Origin: Thermoplasmata archaeon
Lineage (GTDB): Archaea > Thermoplasmatota > Thermoplasmata > Thermoplasmatales > GCA-001856825
Assembly (NCBI GenBank): GCA_021797855.1
Contig: JAJZYX010000002.1
Coordinates: 1-64,000, forward strand
Reading direction: 5' to 3'
DNA length: 64,000 nucleotides
Of the stretch, positions 17,759-26,578 are shown piece by piece. Both the position numbers and the translations under genes were made by a program. Under the pieces are notes generated by a model, which had not been told where the DNA came from, did not search any database, and saw only the letters and a program-made list of their open reading frames with translations. The number at the start of each line of letters is the position of its first letter. Within the stretch, counting starts at the first letter, position 1.

Positions 17759-18117
17759 CACCTCCATAGGAGCCTGGCAATGGCATCAAGCACAATCTGA
17801 TCTCTTTCGGAGCCATACGTTTCTACAACGCCATCCAGGTAGAGATGGGCTATCTTTTCCTGTCCTTTGAACATTCTGATCAGGGTATCGGATTCCCCTA
17901 TTACCTTGACTTTCCCATCATCTATGGATTCTGCTTTCATAATGCCTGTAATCTTTCCCTCGTTCACGGAGAGTATGAAACCTGCATTTAAGTCCTTGCC
18001 CCATATGTTGACGACAGAGCTCCACTTCTTTATTAGCTTTTGTACCTTTTCATTGGTGTTAACGTCAGCGGTAAACTTCTCTATATTTTCCCTCAGTTCT
18101 GAAATTTTATCAATCAT
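17758..18117 (-). CDS. SCP2-like lipid-binding domain protein, copy 3
   Basis: A soluble 119-residue protein. The central part ESDTLIRMFKGQEKIAHLYL DG and the following VETYG repeat the pattern of the two preceding genes: a helix followed by KG, then a strand and a G-turn, then a long C-terminal helix. This is the SCP2 sterol-carrier fold as I recognise it from the pattern 'hhhKG...hhhDGxhxhxG'. It is shorter at the N-terminus than the other two copies. It is coupled by TGATG junctions to the genes on both sides. A hydrophobic ligand is expected, but archaea lack sterols, so the real ligand is open. Confidence 0.6.
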   Translation of the reverse strand: MIDKISELRENIEKFTADVNTNEKVQKLIKKWSSVVNIWGKDLNAGFILSVNEGKITGIMKAESIDDGKVKVIGESDTLIRMFKGQEKIAHLYLDGVVETYGSERDQIVLDAIARLLWR

Positions 18118-18548
18118 CAGACGACACCACTTGCAATTCTTGCAAGGTCCTCTGCTGCGAGAACGTATCTGGACAGCCGTGCGATGTCTCCTGTCACCTT
18201 AAGGTCCCCCTTCAACATTGAATTTATAAGACTTGTCTTCCCTTCCATCAAATTCTCCCAGGTAGAAGCCCTACCGCTTATCAGGTACTCATCAAGCGTG
18301 ATGTCTTCTGAGTCCTTAATTTCGATACCATTACATCTTCCATCTTTCAGAACCATTTTCACAACCATTTTCATTCCTGCCTTCACGTTATAGGAATCCT
18401 TATCCCCAATTATAGAGAAGGTGATGCTCCACTTCCACCCTTTACCGTCTTTTCTATATTTCTCGTCTTCGTTTATCTTCCTGCAAAATTCTGTGAACCA
18501 CTCGCCCGAAAATTTCGCCTTCACAGGTACCCCTCTCCAGCTGCCCAC
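18117..18548 (-). CDS. SCP2-like lipid-binding domain protein, copy 2
   Basis: A 143-residue soluble protein. Near the C-terminus TWENLMEGKTSLINSMLKG followed by DLKVTGDIARL matches the SCP2 ligand-tunnel region (helix, G, strand, G, final helix) and is the best SCP2 match of the three copies. The N-terminal part GEWFTEFCRKIN reads like the first SCP2 helix. It overlaps the upstream copy by 28 bases and shares one base with the downstream copy (TGATG). Function is inferred only as binding of a hydrophobic or acyl ligand. Confidence 0.65.
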   Translation of the reverse strand: MGSWRGVPVKAKFSGEWFTEFCRKINEDEKYRKDGKGWKWSITFSIIGDKDSYNVKAGMKMVVKMVLKDGRCNGIEIKDSEDITLDEYLISGRASTWENLMEGKTSLINSMLKGDLKVTGDIARLSRYVLAAEDLARIASGVV

Positions 18549-18979
18549 TTCTGAAACTGAATTTTGGTGGGAAGTACTGATTCACTGCATACCTTCCTGA
18601 TGATAACCTCCATTCTATCTGATGCCGCCTGGATCTGTAATGCCTTTTTCATTGGACCCTTAAATTCCAACGTTCCGTCTATCACAAGGGATACAAAGCT
18701 GTCATCTCCCTTCAGAAGACGAATGAGAGTATCGTAGTCATTCACGTAATAGATTATTTCCGCCTCCTTCTCTTTCTTAGCAAGTTTCTTCTTCGGGACC
18801 AGGAAGAATTCCTCAATTTCCCCATCCGTGGTTTTCTGCCATACCCCTATCTTGAGATCTTTAAGATAGATGAGCTCTGTAGTGGTATAGGACCCCCTGC
18901 CAAATTCTCTGAAAGATTTATCGCTGTTGAGCGTGTCTTTCAGATACTTGAAAAATTCTGACGTCCCGAATCGCAACAT
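18521..18979 (-). CDS. SCP2-like lipid-binding domain protein, copy 1
   Basis: A 152-residue soluble protein. The segment YDTLIRLLKGDDSFVSLVI then DGTLEFKGPM aligns with the equivalent segment of copy 3, which shows that the genes are paralogues of the SCP2 type. It carries a lysine-rich loop KKKLAKKEKEAE near the middle. It begins three bases after the dehydrogenase-like gene stop and overlaps copy 2 by 28 bases, so the proteins are likely to be made in similar amounts and may form a hetero-complex. The ligand is unknown. Confidence 0.62.
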   Translation of the reverse strand: MLRFGTSEFFKYLKDTLNSDKSFREFGRGSYTTTELIYLKDLKIGVWQKTTDGEIEEFFLVPKKKLAKKEKEAEIIYYVNDYDTLIRLLKGDDSFVSLVIDGTLEFKGPMKKALQIQAASDRMEVIIRKVCSESVLPTKIQFQKWAAGEGYL

Positions 18980-18982
18980 GAT

Positions 18983-20128
18983 TCAAAATTCCTCTATTTC
19001 TACATATTTCTTTACAATAATTTTCCTTTTTCTCAGTTCTTTAAACAGGAAATCAGGCTCAATGATTCCTTCTGGAGCATAGATACCGTTCTTCAGAGGA
19101 TGAGTCTCTGCAAGATATCTGGCACCAATGGCCGCTGGTATCCCCGTCAGTCTCTTCATTCTATCTACGCCTGCATACCGTACCGTCATTCTTTTCCCTT
19201 TCTTCTTTCCTTTAACTTCGACCCAGAATGCTGACTTGTCCACCCCTCCGGCTTTGAATTGGTCAAGCGTATCATGAACAAAAGCAACAAGAAATTCCCT
19301 GGTTGATATTCTGGTTCCTTCTACTTCTACATACTTGTTTTCTGTGAGCCCTATGTCCGCAAATTGAGAAACTAGATGATTCTGCCAGTCAGGTATCAGC
19401 GCTCCTCTTACAGTCACTGTTTCAACTCCCTTGAGGAACCTGGGTATGGTTATGGGCTCCGGATGACCCGTAAAGTAGGTGTCCACCTTATTGATCGGAT
19501 CTGGAAAGTCGATTTCCCTATGGAACTGTCTTGCCGGCACTTTTACCAATTCTCCGTTGAGAAACATTGGTACATCCCCAGTAACTGCGTGAAAGGTATG
19601 CTCTATGACGGCTTTACCTGCTGAATCGGCTGCACTTCCTACCCACGCGATATTTATTTCCTTGACACTATCCATCTGGTCATATCCATCCCTAGCACAG
19701 ACGTTAGTGATACCTGGGGTCCATCCCATTCCTACTATGATGCGCGCATTTACTTTTATATCTTTTTTACTGGCTATAAATACATCAGATGTAACGTCGT
19801 AGTCATCACAAATGTCCACGTAACCTACATCAACTGTCTTTACTATATCTGTGATTTTCTTCTCGAACCGGTAGAACGGTCCCACAGTATTAACGATAAC
19901 ATCTGCTCCCTGTACTGCTTTTGCTAATTCCCGATTGTTGTTTACGTCAATCCTGAGGCCCTTTGCTCTTATTCCTTTCTTCTTAAGCGTTGAAATTGTG
20001 CTTTCGATTGACTTTTCGCTTATGTCGCCTACGACCAGTTCGTCAGCGCCATAGGAACCCAGGTCTTCAACAACCGAGGAACCCATGTCACCCGCTCCGC
20101 CTAGTACGAGAAATGATTTTGGCATCAT
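18983..20128 (-). CDS. Saccharopine dehydrogenase-family NAD(P)-dependent protein
   Basis: A Rossmann-fold protein of about 381 residues. The dinucleotide-binding loop LVLGGAGDMGSSVVEDL lies at the N-terminus, the second strand ends in VVGDIS, and AKAVQGADVIVNTVGPF is the family signature, followed by YVDICDD. Saccharopine dehydrogenase-like proteins include lysine-pathway enzymes and also trans-acting enoyl reductases and carboxynorspermidine dehydrogenases. The start is placed at the ATG pair 20128/20125, which lies about 25 bases after a TATA box; 20137 is possible. It is the first gene of a five-gene operon with three SCP2-like proteins and a permease, an unusual set for lysine synthesis. 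Confidence 0.8.
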   Translation of the reverse strand: MMPKSFLVLGGAGDMGSSVVEDLGSYGADELVVGDISEKSIESTISTLKKKGIRAKGLRIDVNNNRELAKAVQGADVIVNTVGPFYRFEKKITDIVKTVDVGYVDICDDYDVTSDVFIASKKDIKVNARIIVGMGWTPGITNVCARDGYDQMDSVKEINIAWVGSAADSAGKAVIEHTFHAVTGDVPMFLNGELVKVPARQFHREIDFPDPINKVDTYFTGHPEPITIPRFLKGVETVTVRGALIPDWQNHLVSQFADIGLTENKYVEVEGTRISTREFLVAFVHDTLDQFKAGGVDKSAFWVEVKGKKKGKRMTVRYAGVDRMKRLTGIPAAIGARYLAETHPLKNGIYAPEGIIEPDFLFKELRKRKIIVKKYVEIEEF

Positions 20129-20146
20129 TTGAATCATAGAATTTCC

Positions 20147-20157
20147 AATATTTAAGA
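20147..20157 (-). promoter_or_regulatory. TATA box of the saccharopine-dehydrogenase/SCP2 operon
   Basis: Read on the minus strand, cttaaatattg is centred about 25 bases before the ATG pair at 20128/20125. This predicts one leaderless message for all five downstream genes. Confidence 0.5.
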
Positions 20158-20378
20158 ATTCCTCGGATTATACGTCATTTCTGCTACTTCAGAGATGGAA
20201 GATTTGGCTACAAATGTGAAATGCTTTAAATCTGAGCTGAAAAAATTACAAAGTTTCCGATCAAATTTTTCGGAAATGCCTAAGAAAAATCTACGTACCA
20301 ATCTAATGAAGAATTCAGTGGATTGGAATTATTTTAAAGGGGTTTCCAAAATAATCGAGAAGTGTAGAGTAGATTTGG

Positions 20379-21602
20379 CTAGGCCCAAGATTCACCTTGG
20401 GAGGCCATTTCCTTACTTGCCTGCTGATTACTGATCATACTCCTCTGTCTTTTGACCCATATATTGTATAGAGATTTCTGATGCGCCTTTTCTTCTAAAG
20501 ACCTACCGAGTTCTGCATCCAACCCTTCAAGATACTCATAGAATTCCCTGATTGTCGAGTCTTCTGGAGTGTGTTGACTCTCAAGAACTTTCATGATACG
20601 AGAGAATCTTGTAAATACTTCTTCCTGTATGACTGATACTTTAGATCTATAATTTTCATAAGCATCTGGAGAGCCTTCGAACAATTTCAGATGTTGTAAT
20701 TCTGCTTTTTCCCAAAATCCCTTTTCCTTCAAGGGAGAACTGAGAATCACACCATTTTTGAAAATTATTGGCCTGTAGAGTGAGACACAAGGGCTGCTCG
20801 TATATGTGGTCCAAACAGTGATAAAATCCTTTCTTAACTCAGCGACAAAAGAGTTTACCGTTTGATCCCTCCTAGAGAGGAATCCGCCGTGCATGCATAT
20901 GTCCTTGTTGTTTCCGTTCTTGGGATGAATGAATCCCTCGTGGTGCGACTTCATTATTCCTATGATGTCGCGGACATCTCCGGTCTTCTCTATCAAAGAG
21001 AAAGTCTTCTTTTGCCTGATATATCCTTTTCCTAGTGTGGTATAAAAATAGTTCAGTCCGTACCTTTTCACAGATGGGAAATTTGATATCGACCCGAAAT
21101 TCTTGATTTCCTTTACTTCGTGCTCTCTCCCCTCTGTTTCTAGGATAAATGCCTCATTCATGTCAGTAATTAAGAAGGAATTGTCATAATACAAACCTGT
21201 TGTATGACTGTTTGACCCGCCTATGCCATATGATTCAACATATTCCCTCATAACTTCAGTAGCATGACGGGCTGATTTCCCTTTCTCGAGTCCCAATCTC
21301 AGAAGGTCCATGCCAAGAAGGCTCCTAGTCTTTTTCTTGCTCCTTGAGAAAATTGCCTCATTACCAATTGCGACCCCCTTCTCGCTTACCCCCATTTCAG
21401 CCCCCCACATCCAGTAAGGCCTGGATATGATCACAGCGTTAGCTGGAGCGTTAAAATCCACCTGGATGTATGTTGCATTTACCTTATCCTGAAAGTCAAT
21501 TCTTGGGTAATATTCTACATACTGTGCTTCCGAAGGTTCCCGATCACTATTTTTGGCGAAATATGTCGAGGTCTTGTTTATTTTGCAGATTGTGTCACAC
21601 AT
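20379..21602 (-). CDS. Peptidase C69 / secernin-like dipeptidase (Ntn hydrolase)
   Basis: A 407-residue N-terminal nucleophile hydrolase. The chain begins MCDTIC, so Cys2 becomes the N-terminal nucleophile after methionine removal. It continues with FAKNSDREPSEAQ, the strongly conserved 'NSDR' block of the C69/secernin family, and later GVAIGNEAIF and GLEKGKSARHA, also typical. C69 members are dipeptidases or amide hydrolases; secernins have no proven peptidase role. It is convergent with nothing and divergent from the GPH symporter, 92 bases away, so it may belong to the neighbouring uptake locus. Confidence 0.85.
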   Translation of the reverse strand: MCDTICKINKTSTYFAKNSDREPSEAQYVEYYPRIDFQDKVNATYIQVDFNAPANAVIISRPYWMWGAEMGVSEKGVAIGNEAIFSRSKKKTRSLLGMDLLRLGLEKGKSARHATEVMREYVESYGIGGSNSHTTGLYYDNSFLITDMNEAFILETEGREHEVKEIKNFGSISNFPSVKRYGLNYFYTTLGKGYIRQKKTFSLIEKTGDVRDIIGIMKSHHEGFIHPKNGNNKDICMHGGFLSRRDQTVNSFVAELRKDFITVWTTYTSSPCVSLYRPIIFKNGVILSSPLKEKGFWEKAELQHLKLFEGSPDAYENYRSKVSVIQEEVFTRFSRIMKVLESQHTPEDSTIREFYEYLEGLDAELGRSLEEKAHQKSLYNIWVKRQRSMISNQQASKEMASQGESWA

Positions 21603-21694
21603 TTGTATTCAGATACCAATAAGTGAAATTCCCGTATTTAATTCCTGTGAAAAAATAGAATATTAGTTATACATGTAAATGATGATTAGTTAAT

Positions 21695-23023
21695 ATGGCT
21701 AAATTGCCGATTTCTAAAAAAATTACCTACGGCATTGGTCAGCTTTCCTATAATACGCCTGCATTCTTCCTTTCGGCCTATATCTACATCTTCTACTCCC
21801 CCCTACAGGGCAGAGCTTTGCTTTCTGCCTATGTAGTAGGCATTTCTGTTTTCCTTGGAACTTTAGTCCAAGCACTTGCCAATCCATTTATCGGGAACTG
21901 GAGCGACAAGTCCACTTACAGGATGGGGAGGAGGAAATTCTTCCTACTGACTGGCTTTATTCCCCTTTCAATCTTTTTCGCCCTTATTTGGGCCCCGTTC
22001 ACTACAGGCATAAGTCTTGCAATCCTGCTTACTTTCTACTTACTGGCTTACAACTTTTTGTTTGCATACGTCGTACTGCCATATCTTTCATTGATCCCTG
22101 AGCTTACTACTGACTCCCATGACAGGGTTGTTCTGACTACGATTTCTGCCTATTTTGGAATATTCGGGATAATCCTTGCATCCGTTCTTCCACTAATCCT
22201 CTTTATCTTGAAGTTCAGCTATACCTTTGTTGGTACCGTTATTGCCGTAATAATGCTAGCTTCTCTTCTCACGGTTATTGTAAGCATCAAGGAGAACCCA
22301 ACAGGTCAGATTGTCCCGAAAAAATACTCAATAGCGATGGCATTCGTGCAGACGTTTAAGAACAAGACATTTGACAGGTACATAATTGCTTATCTTTTCT
22401 TTCAATTTGGTTTTTACTTTTTCCTATCCTCACTGGGGTATTTCGTCGAGAGAATTGTCCTCCCGGGAAATCCAAGTTACAATAGTTATGTCGGTTTGTT
22501 TACGCTAGTCGCTGTACTCGCTACCATAATTTTTTCACCTCTTATGGTGAGATTTTCAAGGAAAAATGGAGAAAAGAATGCATTTATCATATTCACAGCT
22601 CTCCTAGGGGTCGCAATGATTCTCACGTTCTTCGTTGGATTCATACACGTAATAAGCAACCTACTCCAAATGGCCTTGATTATGGTATTCTCTGGACTGG
22701 GTCTCACATCCTATTTCATCCTACCAAATGCAATTGTTTCCGAGATAATCGATGAGGATGAGGTCCTGACGGGCTATAGGAGGGAGGGCATGTATTTTGG
22801 TGTCCAAGGACTGCTGGAGAGAATCCCGTCTGGTCTATCTGGGTTTGTGCTGGGGTTATGGATAACTTACATTTACGCGCCAACTGACAATCCATTGTAC
22901 ATAAGGGCTTTGGCTCTTATAGGGGGGGCATTTACCATCGCAACCGCAATAACATTCCTATTCGTTCCGTTAAAACAAGGTATAAAAGCAAAGGGGATGA
23001 GTGAGGCGGGAAGTGGCAGGTAA
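21695..23023 (+). CDS. GPH-family sugar:cation symporter (MFS fold, MelB-like)
   Basis: A 442-residue, 12-TM transporter. The GPH signature is visible: IGNWSDKSTYRMGRRKFFLL (the D-x-T-x-x-x-x-G-R-R-R-P-F loop after TM2) and the central DEDEVLTGYRREGMYFG, the conserved loop in the second half of the family. Such carriers import glycosides, pentosides, hexuronides or disaccharides with a cation. It overlaps the PHP-domain gene by 23 bases, so these are co-expressed. It is the entry point of the carbohydrate locus extending to about 31 kb. Confidence 0.9.
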   Translation: MAKLPISKKITYGIGQLSYNTPAFFLSAYIYIFYSPLQGRALLSAYVVGISVFLGTLVQALANPFIGNWSDKSTYRMGRRKFFLLTGFIPLSIFFALIWAPFTTGISLAILLTFYLLAYNFLFAYVVLPYLSLIPELTTDSHDRVVLTTISAYFGIFGIILASVLPLILFILKFSYTFVGTVIAVIMLASLLTVIVSIKENPTGQIVPKKYSIAMAFVQTFKNKTFDRYIIAYLFFQFGFYFFLSSLGYFVERIVLPGNPSYNSYVGLFTLVAVLATIIFSPLMVRFSRKNGEKNAFIIFTALLGVAMILTFFVGFIHVISNLLQMALIMVFSGLGLTSYFILPNAIVSEIIDEDEVLTGYRREGMYFGVQGLLERIPSGLSGFVLGLWITYIYAPTDNPLYIRALALIGGAFTIATAITFLFVPLKQGIKAKGMSEAGSGR

Positions 23024-23927
23024 GGTAACCTACTTACAGGCACATTGCCATTCAAGATATTCAATCAATAGGCTGAGTGGAGAAGGTGTATTCAACAAGA
23101 TCATTTGGCCTATAGAACGGCAATTCTTGAGAATCTTGATGAGCAGTCCTGAGCATCTAAAAAAGTTAGCCGAAAAGAATGGTATAAGATTCGTGGCAGT
23201 GACAGATCATAACACCCTCCCCCCAATAGCTGAGGAAGATGATACCCTAATAGCAAGCGAGGAGTGGGGTCAGACAAAAGGTCACGCAAACTTCATCAGC
23301 TTAGGCAAACCAATCGATCCGGAGTGCGGTTTCTTCAAAAATAAGGCCCCCGAAAACCCCAAAAATTTCTTTGAAGCGACCTCCGATGCTAAAAAACAGG
23401 GTGCTTTCGTTTCTATAAACCATCCATTCAAGAGAGACGCATGGCTATGGGGAGACGAAAGTTACAATCTTGCCAATGCGCTAGAAATATGGAATGGTGA
23501 ATGGAATGAAGAAAATCTCAGAGCACTGCGGCTTTGGCAGGAGCTGCTGGTGAAAGGGTCAAGAATATGGTGCTTCTCCGGTAATGATTTCCACGTGAAC
23601 CATCTCTACAAAATAAATTCTCAGGTGATTGCTCTTATGAGTGCCACCAACAAGATTTCCCTTTTGGAAAACCTCAAGGATGGTAGATTTTCAATTGCAA
23701 GGGATGTCCATAGTCCAGTTGTATTTCTATTAGACAATTTATATTACAAAATCGAAAATTATACCGATAACCTTAATCTTCGAACTGTGTCAGCGACCCG
23801 TTCTTTAGAAGAAAGCAATCCAAATAATGAAGGTCGGATTGAAACTAGACCCGATGACAAATTTATCAGACTAGAGCTCTGGAAGGAGAATCTTCCGTTA
23901 AGCTTTACTAATCCGATCTTTCTCTGA
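23001..23927 (+). CDS. PHP-domain metal-dependent hydrolase
   Basis: A 308-residue protein with a PHP fold. The first metal motif is QAHCHSRYS at the N-terminus, the second is AVTDHNTLP near residue 72, and a later metal-ligand histidine is seen in SINHPFKRDAW and FSGNDFHVNH. PHP proteins are phosphoesterases, such as histidinol phosphatase and nucleoside 3',5'-phosphatases. The start is GTG at 23001 inside the symporter gene (alternative GTG 23013). The tight coupling to a sugar symporter suggests a phosphosugar or signalling substrate, which is inference. The last 30 bases overlap the convergent glycosidase-like gene. Confidence 0.82.
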   Translation: MRREVAGKVTYLQAHCHSRYSINRLSGEGVFNKIIWPIERQFLRILMSSPEHLKKLAEKNGIRFVAVTDHNTLPPIAEEDDTLIASEEWGQTKGHANFISLGKPIDPECGFFKNKAPENPKNFFEATSDAKKQGAFVSINHPFKRDAWLWGDESYNLANALEIWNGEWNEENLRALRLWQELLVKGSRIWCFSGNDFHVNHLYKINSQVIALMSATNKISLLENLKDGRFSIARDVHSPVVFLLDNLYYKIENYTDNLNLRTVSATRSLEESNPNNEGRIETRPDDKFIRLELWKENLPLSFTNPIFL

Positions 23928-25505
23928 CCAATTTATCAGCGATTGTACGAGAAACGCAGAGGAGCCTGGAAAATGAATACCAGTCGCACATTTACCTGTC
24001 GTTTCATCTATTGTCTCACAACTGATCCCGCCATCCAACGGTATCCCTTTAATCAGAGACTGATCTGCATAACCTGATAAGATCTCCGTAGCGTATTCGT
24101 GCATCCACGGATGTCTGACGTGCCTGTTTCCGTAACCTCTAAACCTTCCCTCAATCCTGAAATAGTTCTTATCTGATTTGATCCAGTTGAGTGTATTTCT
24201 CATCACCTCCGAGTCTTTTTTTATGAAGCCTAAATAAGGGAGGAGCAGAAGAGAACCAGTGGGATCATCATAGAATTCGTAATTTCCATTCAGGTCAGAC
24301 GAGTAACAGAACATGCCTTCTTTAACCATCTCTCTCATTGTATCCTCTCTAATCTTGTTAGAGTATTCCAGATAAGACCTGTCCAAAGTAGTTTCGCTAA
24401 TTTTAGAACCGTACTTTCTGATCGAGTACCAAAGAGCAACATTGTCGAATGTTACATATGGGTAAGTTACAGGGTCATCGGAACTGTTGAGATAGGTACT
24501 AAAAAGATTGAATCTGTCGCTCTTTCTCGCTACCAGAATGTCCATTAGTTCATTCGCTAATACAATGGACCTTTCTGGATCTATGATTTTATAATGTACC
24601 GCCCTCTCCAAGATTAGGAAGTAAAAAGACAGCTCATCTAGCTCAAACCCATCATATAGAATCCTCCCGTCCAGATAAAGAGCGTGTATGCCTTTATTTT
24701 TCCAGTACTTGTTTAGCAGAAGACTTATCAGTTCCTTTCCCCTGTTATTATCATATTTCTCGATAACAGGAAGAGTCCAGAAAATGAAGTCCCTTGCCCA
24801 GAATCCTCCTGAAACGTAATATTTAGGGCTTTTGGATGCCATTATACAGTTATCCTCTTGATCAATGCAAATTGAGTTCGAGTAAAACAGTGAAACAAAT
24901 ATATTGTCTCTTAAGAGCTTCCATTCTGTCTCTTCAAACCTACTTAGAAATTTTTCTGTTTCCGTTTGCAGGCTTTGCTCCCCCAACCTGGCGAGGTGTA
25001 TACTGTTCAATATCGCTCGATCTGGTGTGTCTCCGATTCCGATAAAACAACCGTTGTCGGTTTCCTTGAAGGCAATTGAAGGAAGATGCTTTCCCACGGA
25101 TGCATAATATGCAGGTAAATCTGACCAATTCGTTCGCAAGATTTCTACGTGTCTTTGGATTTCCCAGAATATTTTGGAATAGGCCTCCACCTTTAATCCC
25201 TTACTGATACGTTTCCCAGCGTAAAAGCCAGGTTTTCGAGGTGGTATAACGATTTTTACGTCCTTCTCCTTTGATGATAGACCTATCCATCCTTCGCCGC
25301 TGAAGTCTTCTTCAGACAAAAAGTTGTTTATCTTAAAACATACGAGACATGATTCCGAGCAGAGTGGAAAGCAGACTTCTAAGACATTCCTCCTTATTAA
25401 TATGGAAAGGAAATAATTCCCAGAAATTCTATAATTCTGCTCTCTAACTTCTTTTGGGGAAGTTATTAATAACCCTTTGTTCGTTGTACCAAGGTCAGAT
25501 TTCAA
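23898..25505 (-). CDS. Probable (alpha/alpha)6-barrel glycosidase
   Basis: A 535-residue cytoplasmic protein without a signal peptide. The second half reads as an alpha/alpha-toroid glycosidase: YVSGGFWARDFIFWTLPVI (an 'R-D' substrate-site motif), DGFELDELSFYFLILE, YVTFDNVALWYSI and HPWMHEYATEIL, spaced as in GH15/GH63/GH125-type enzymes. I cannot fix a family. The N-terminal 150 residues look like a beta-rich domain. The start is TTG at 25505, eleven bases inside the 3' end of the nitrilase-like gene; no ATG is available near it. The neighbours make a role in breaking down an imported oligosaccharide likely. Confidence 0.6.
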   Translation of the reverse strand: MKSDLGTTNKGLLITSPKEVREQNYRISGNYFLSILIRRNVLEVCFPLCSESCLVCFKINNFLSEEDFSGEGWIGLSSKEKDVKIVIPPRKPGFYAGKRISKGLKVEAYSKIFWEIQRHVEILRTNWSDLPAYYASVGKHLPSIAFKETDNGCFIGIGDTPDRAILNSIHLARLGEQSLQTETEKFLSRFEETEWKLLRDNIFVSLFYSNSICIDQEDNCIMASKSPKYYVSGGFWARDFIFWTLPVIEKYDNNRGKELISLLLNKYWKNKGIHALYLDGRILYDGFELDELSFYFLILERAVHYKIIDPERSIVLANELMDILVARKSDRFNLFSTYLNSSDDPVTYPYVTFDNVALWYSIRKYGSKISETTLDRSYLEYSNKIREDTMREMVKEGMFCYSSDLNGNYEFYDDPTGSLLLLPYLGFIKKDSEVMRNTLNWIKSDKNYFRIEGRFRGYGNRHVRHPWMHEYATEILSGYADQSLIKGIPLDGGISCETIDETTGKCATGIHFPGSSAFLVQSLINWSEKDRISKA

Positions 25506-26481
25506 GCTCTACAACACCTTCGTCAAATGCCAATTCTCTGTCAATAACGGTGCTCCTTTCTACATACTCGGTCGGATCGAATTCCTCTATGCCTAAAATC
25601 GAATGGAAGCCGGTAGAAGGCTGATTTCCGATATATGACATTTTGGTATCTCCCATTTCTGCTTTCTTTGTTATGCTTGATTGGCCCTCAAACCTGATTT
25701 CCATCAAATTTCCTACCATCATTGGATTGATTACATTCTTGACCCGCTCAATTCTCTGATTGATATAGTACGCTGAATCCATCCATTCTTCTGGCTGCCA
25801 TCTTCCATTACTAAGGATTGAATTCCACTTTCCTGGGTTTGCATCTGGCTGAATTATTATCTCAGCCTTTTCAAGCCTCGAAATATATTGTGGAGTAAAG
25901 GCATCCATACTTATAGCTATACCAATTTTCCTTCCTTCGATTTCAAAAGTTGAAACATCCGAGATATTTCCAGGAGAAATTCCCAAGTTAATTTCCATGG
26001 GAGTCAAAAAAACCTTATCTTGACGGAAAATGAGCTTACCAGAGGGATTAAAGACGAAAGCACTGTTGTTCACCTTAAAACTGTCTGGCTCCCATTGTTT
26101 TTCTCCCTTTCTAAATCTGGACATGTTGTTGCACGCAACGGTGTATACCCCATACTTTGCTGATAGGGACGAGAACGTGTCATAAAAGTAATTCACGAAT
26201 CTATCAGTAAGGGAAAGAAAGATTGCAGACACAAAATTTTCAATTTCATTATTTTTAGCAATTGCATCTATTCTCTCCTGGTCTTTAGAATAGAGAAGTT
26301 GGATGGCCTCCGAAGTGGTGCTTGCTCTTATTCCAAAAAATGCAACTAGAAGACCTACGTCTTCTGGGAATATCAAAGTGTCTCCCTTGTTACACTTCCT
26401 ATAGAATTTCTCGACGTGTGAGCGGAAGTTACCAGTAAAGTCGCTTTCTTCAATTTTGAACTGCACGCCAAGAAATCTCAT
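25495..26481 (-). CDS. Nitrilase-superfamily protein with Ser at the catalytic Cys position
   Basis: A 328-residue carbon-nitrogen hydrolase fold. The catalytic Glu40 is visible in LIFPEDVG and the Lys in RQDKVFLTP. The position of the nucleophile, normally in the G-x-x-I-C-x-D motif, reads GIAISMDAF with Ser191 (codon agt, 25909-25911). The protein could use serine, could be a binding protein, or could work in a different way. The start at 26481 is favoured because a TATA-like box at 26501-26511 lies 25 bases upstream; 26496 is the alternative. It precedes and overlaps the barrel glycosidase by eleven bases and is part of the sugar locus. Confidence 0.78.
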   Translation of the reverse strand: MRFLGVQFKIEESDFTGNFRSHVEKFYRKCNKGDTLIFPEDVGLLVAFFGIRASTTSEAIQLLYSKDQERIDAIAKNNEIENFVSAIFLSLTDRFVNYFYDTFSSLSAKYGVYTVACNNMSRFRKGEKQWEPDSFKVNNSAFVFNPSGKLIFRQDKVFLTPMEINLGISPGNISDVSTFEIEGRKIGIAISMDAFTPQYISRLEKAEIIIQPDANPGKWNSILSNGRWQPEEWMDSAYYINQRIERVKNVINPMMVGNLMEIRFEGQSSITKKAEMGDTKMSYIGNQPSTGFHSILGIEEFDPTEYVERSTVIDRELAFDEGVVELEI

Positions 26482-26500
26482 AGGGATTGTATCCATAAGC

Positions 26501-26511
26501 GTCTAAAAATC
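26501..26511 (-). promoter_or_regulatory. TATA box of the nitrilase-like/glycosidase pair
   Basis: On the minus strand, gatttttagac is centred 25 bases before the ATG at 26481. The kinase gene on the other strand uses a separate box at 26533-26544, so the two units are divergently transcribed from one short region. Confidence 0.45.
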
Positions 26512-26532
26512 TTTCTTTTTCATTGTGGATGG

Positions 26533-26544
26533 GTATATAAAATT
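26533..26544 (+). promoter_or_regulatory. TATA box of the BadF-type kinase gene
   Basis: The sequence gtatataaaatt is a strong archaeal TATA match, centred about 41 bases before the ATG at 26579. It predicts a short leader of about 15 bases containing aaggga-like purines. Confidence 0.5.
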
Positions 26545-26578
26545 AAAGAGATGGAATGGATTATCTCAAGGGATTCTT

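Noticed and set aside
20195-20434. 79-residue frame on the plus strand, Lys/Asn-rich
   Set aside because: It overlaps the C69-family gene on the other strand by 56 bases, has no ribosome site or known motif, and reads like chance coding. The 240-base gap that it occupies otherwise holds only the operon promoter.
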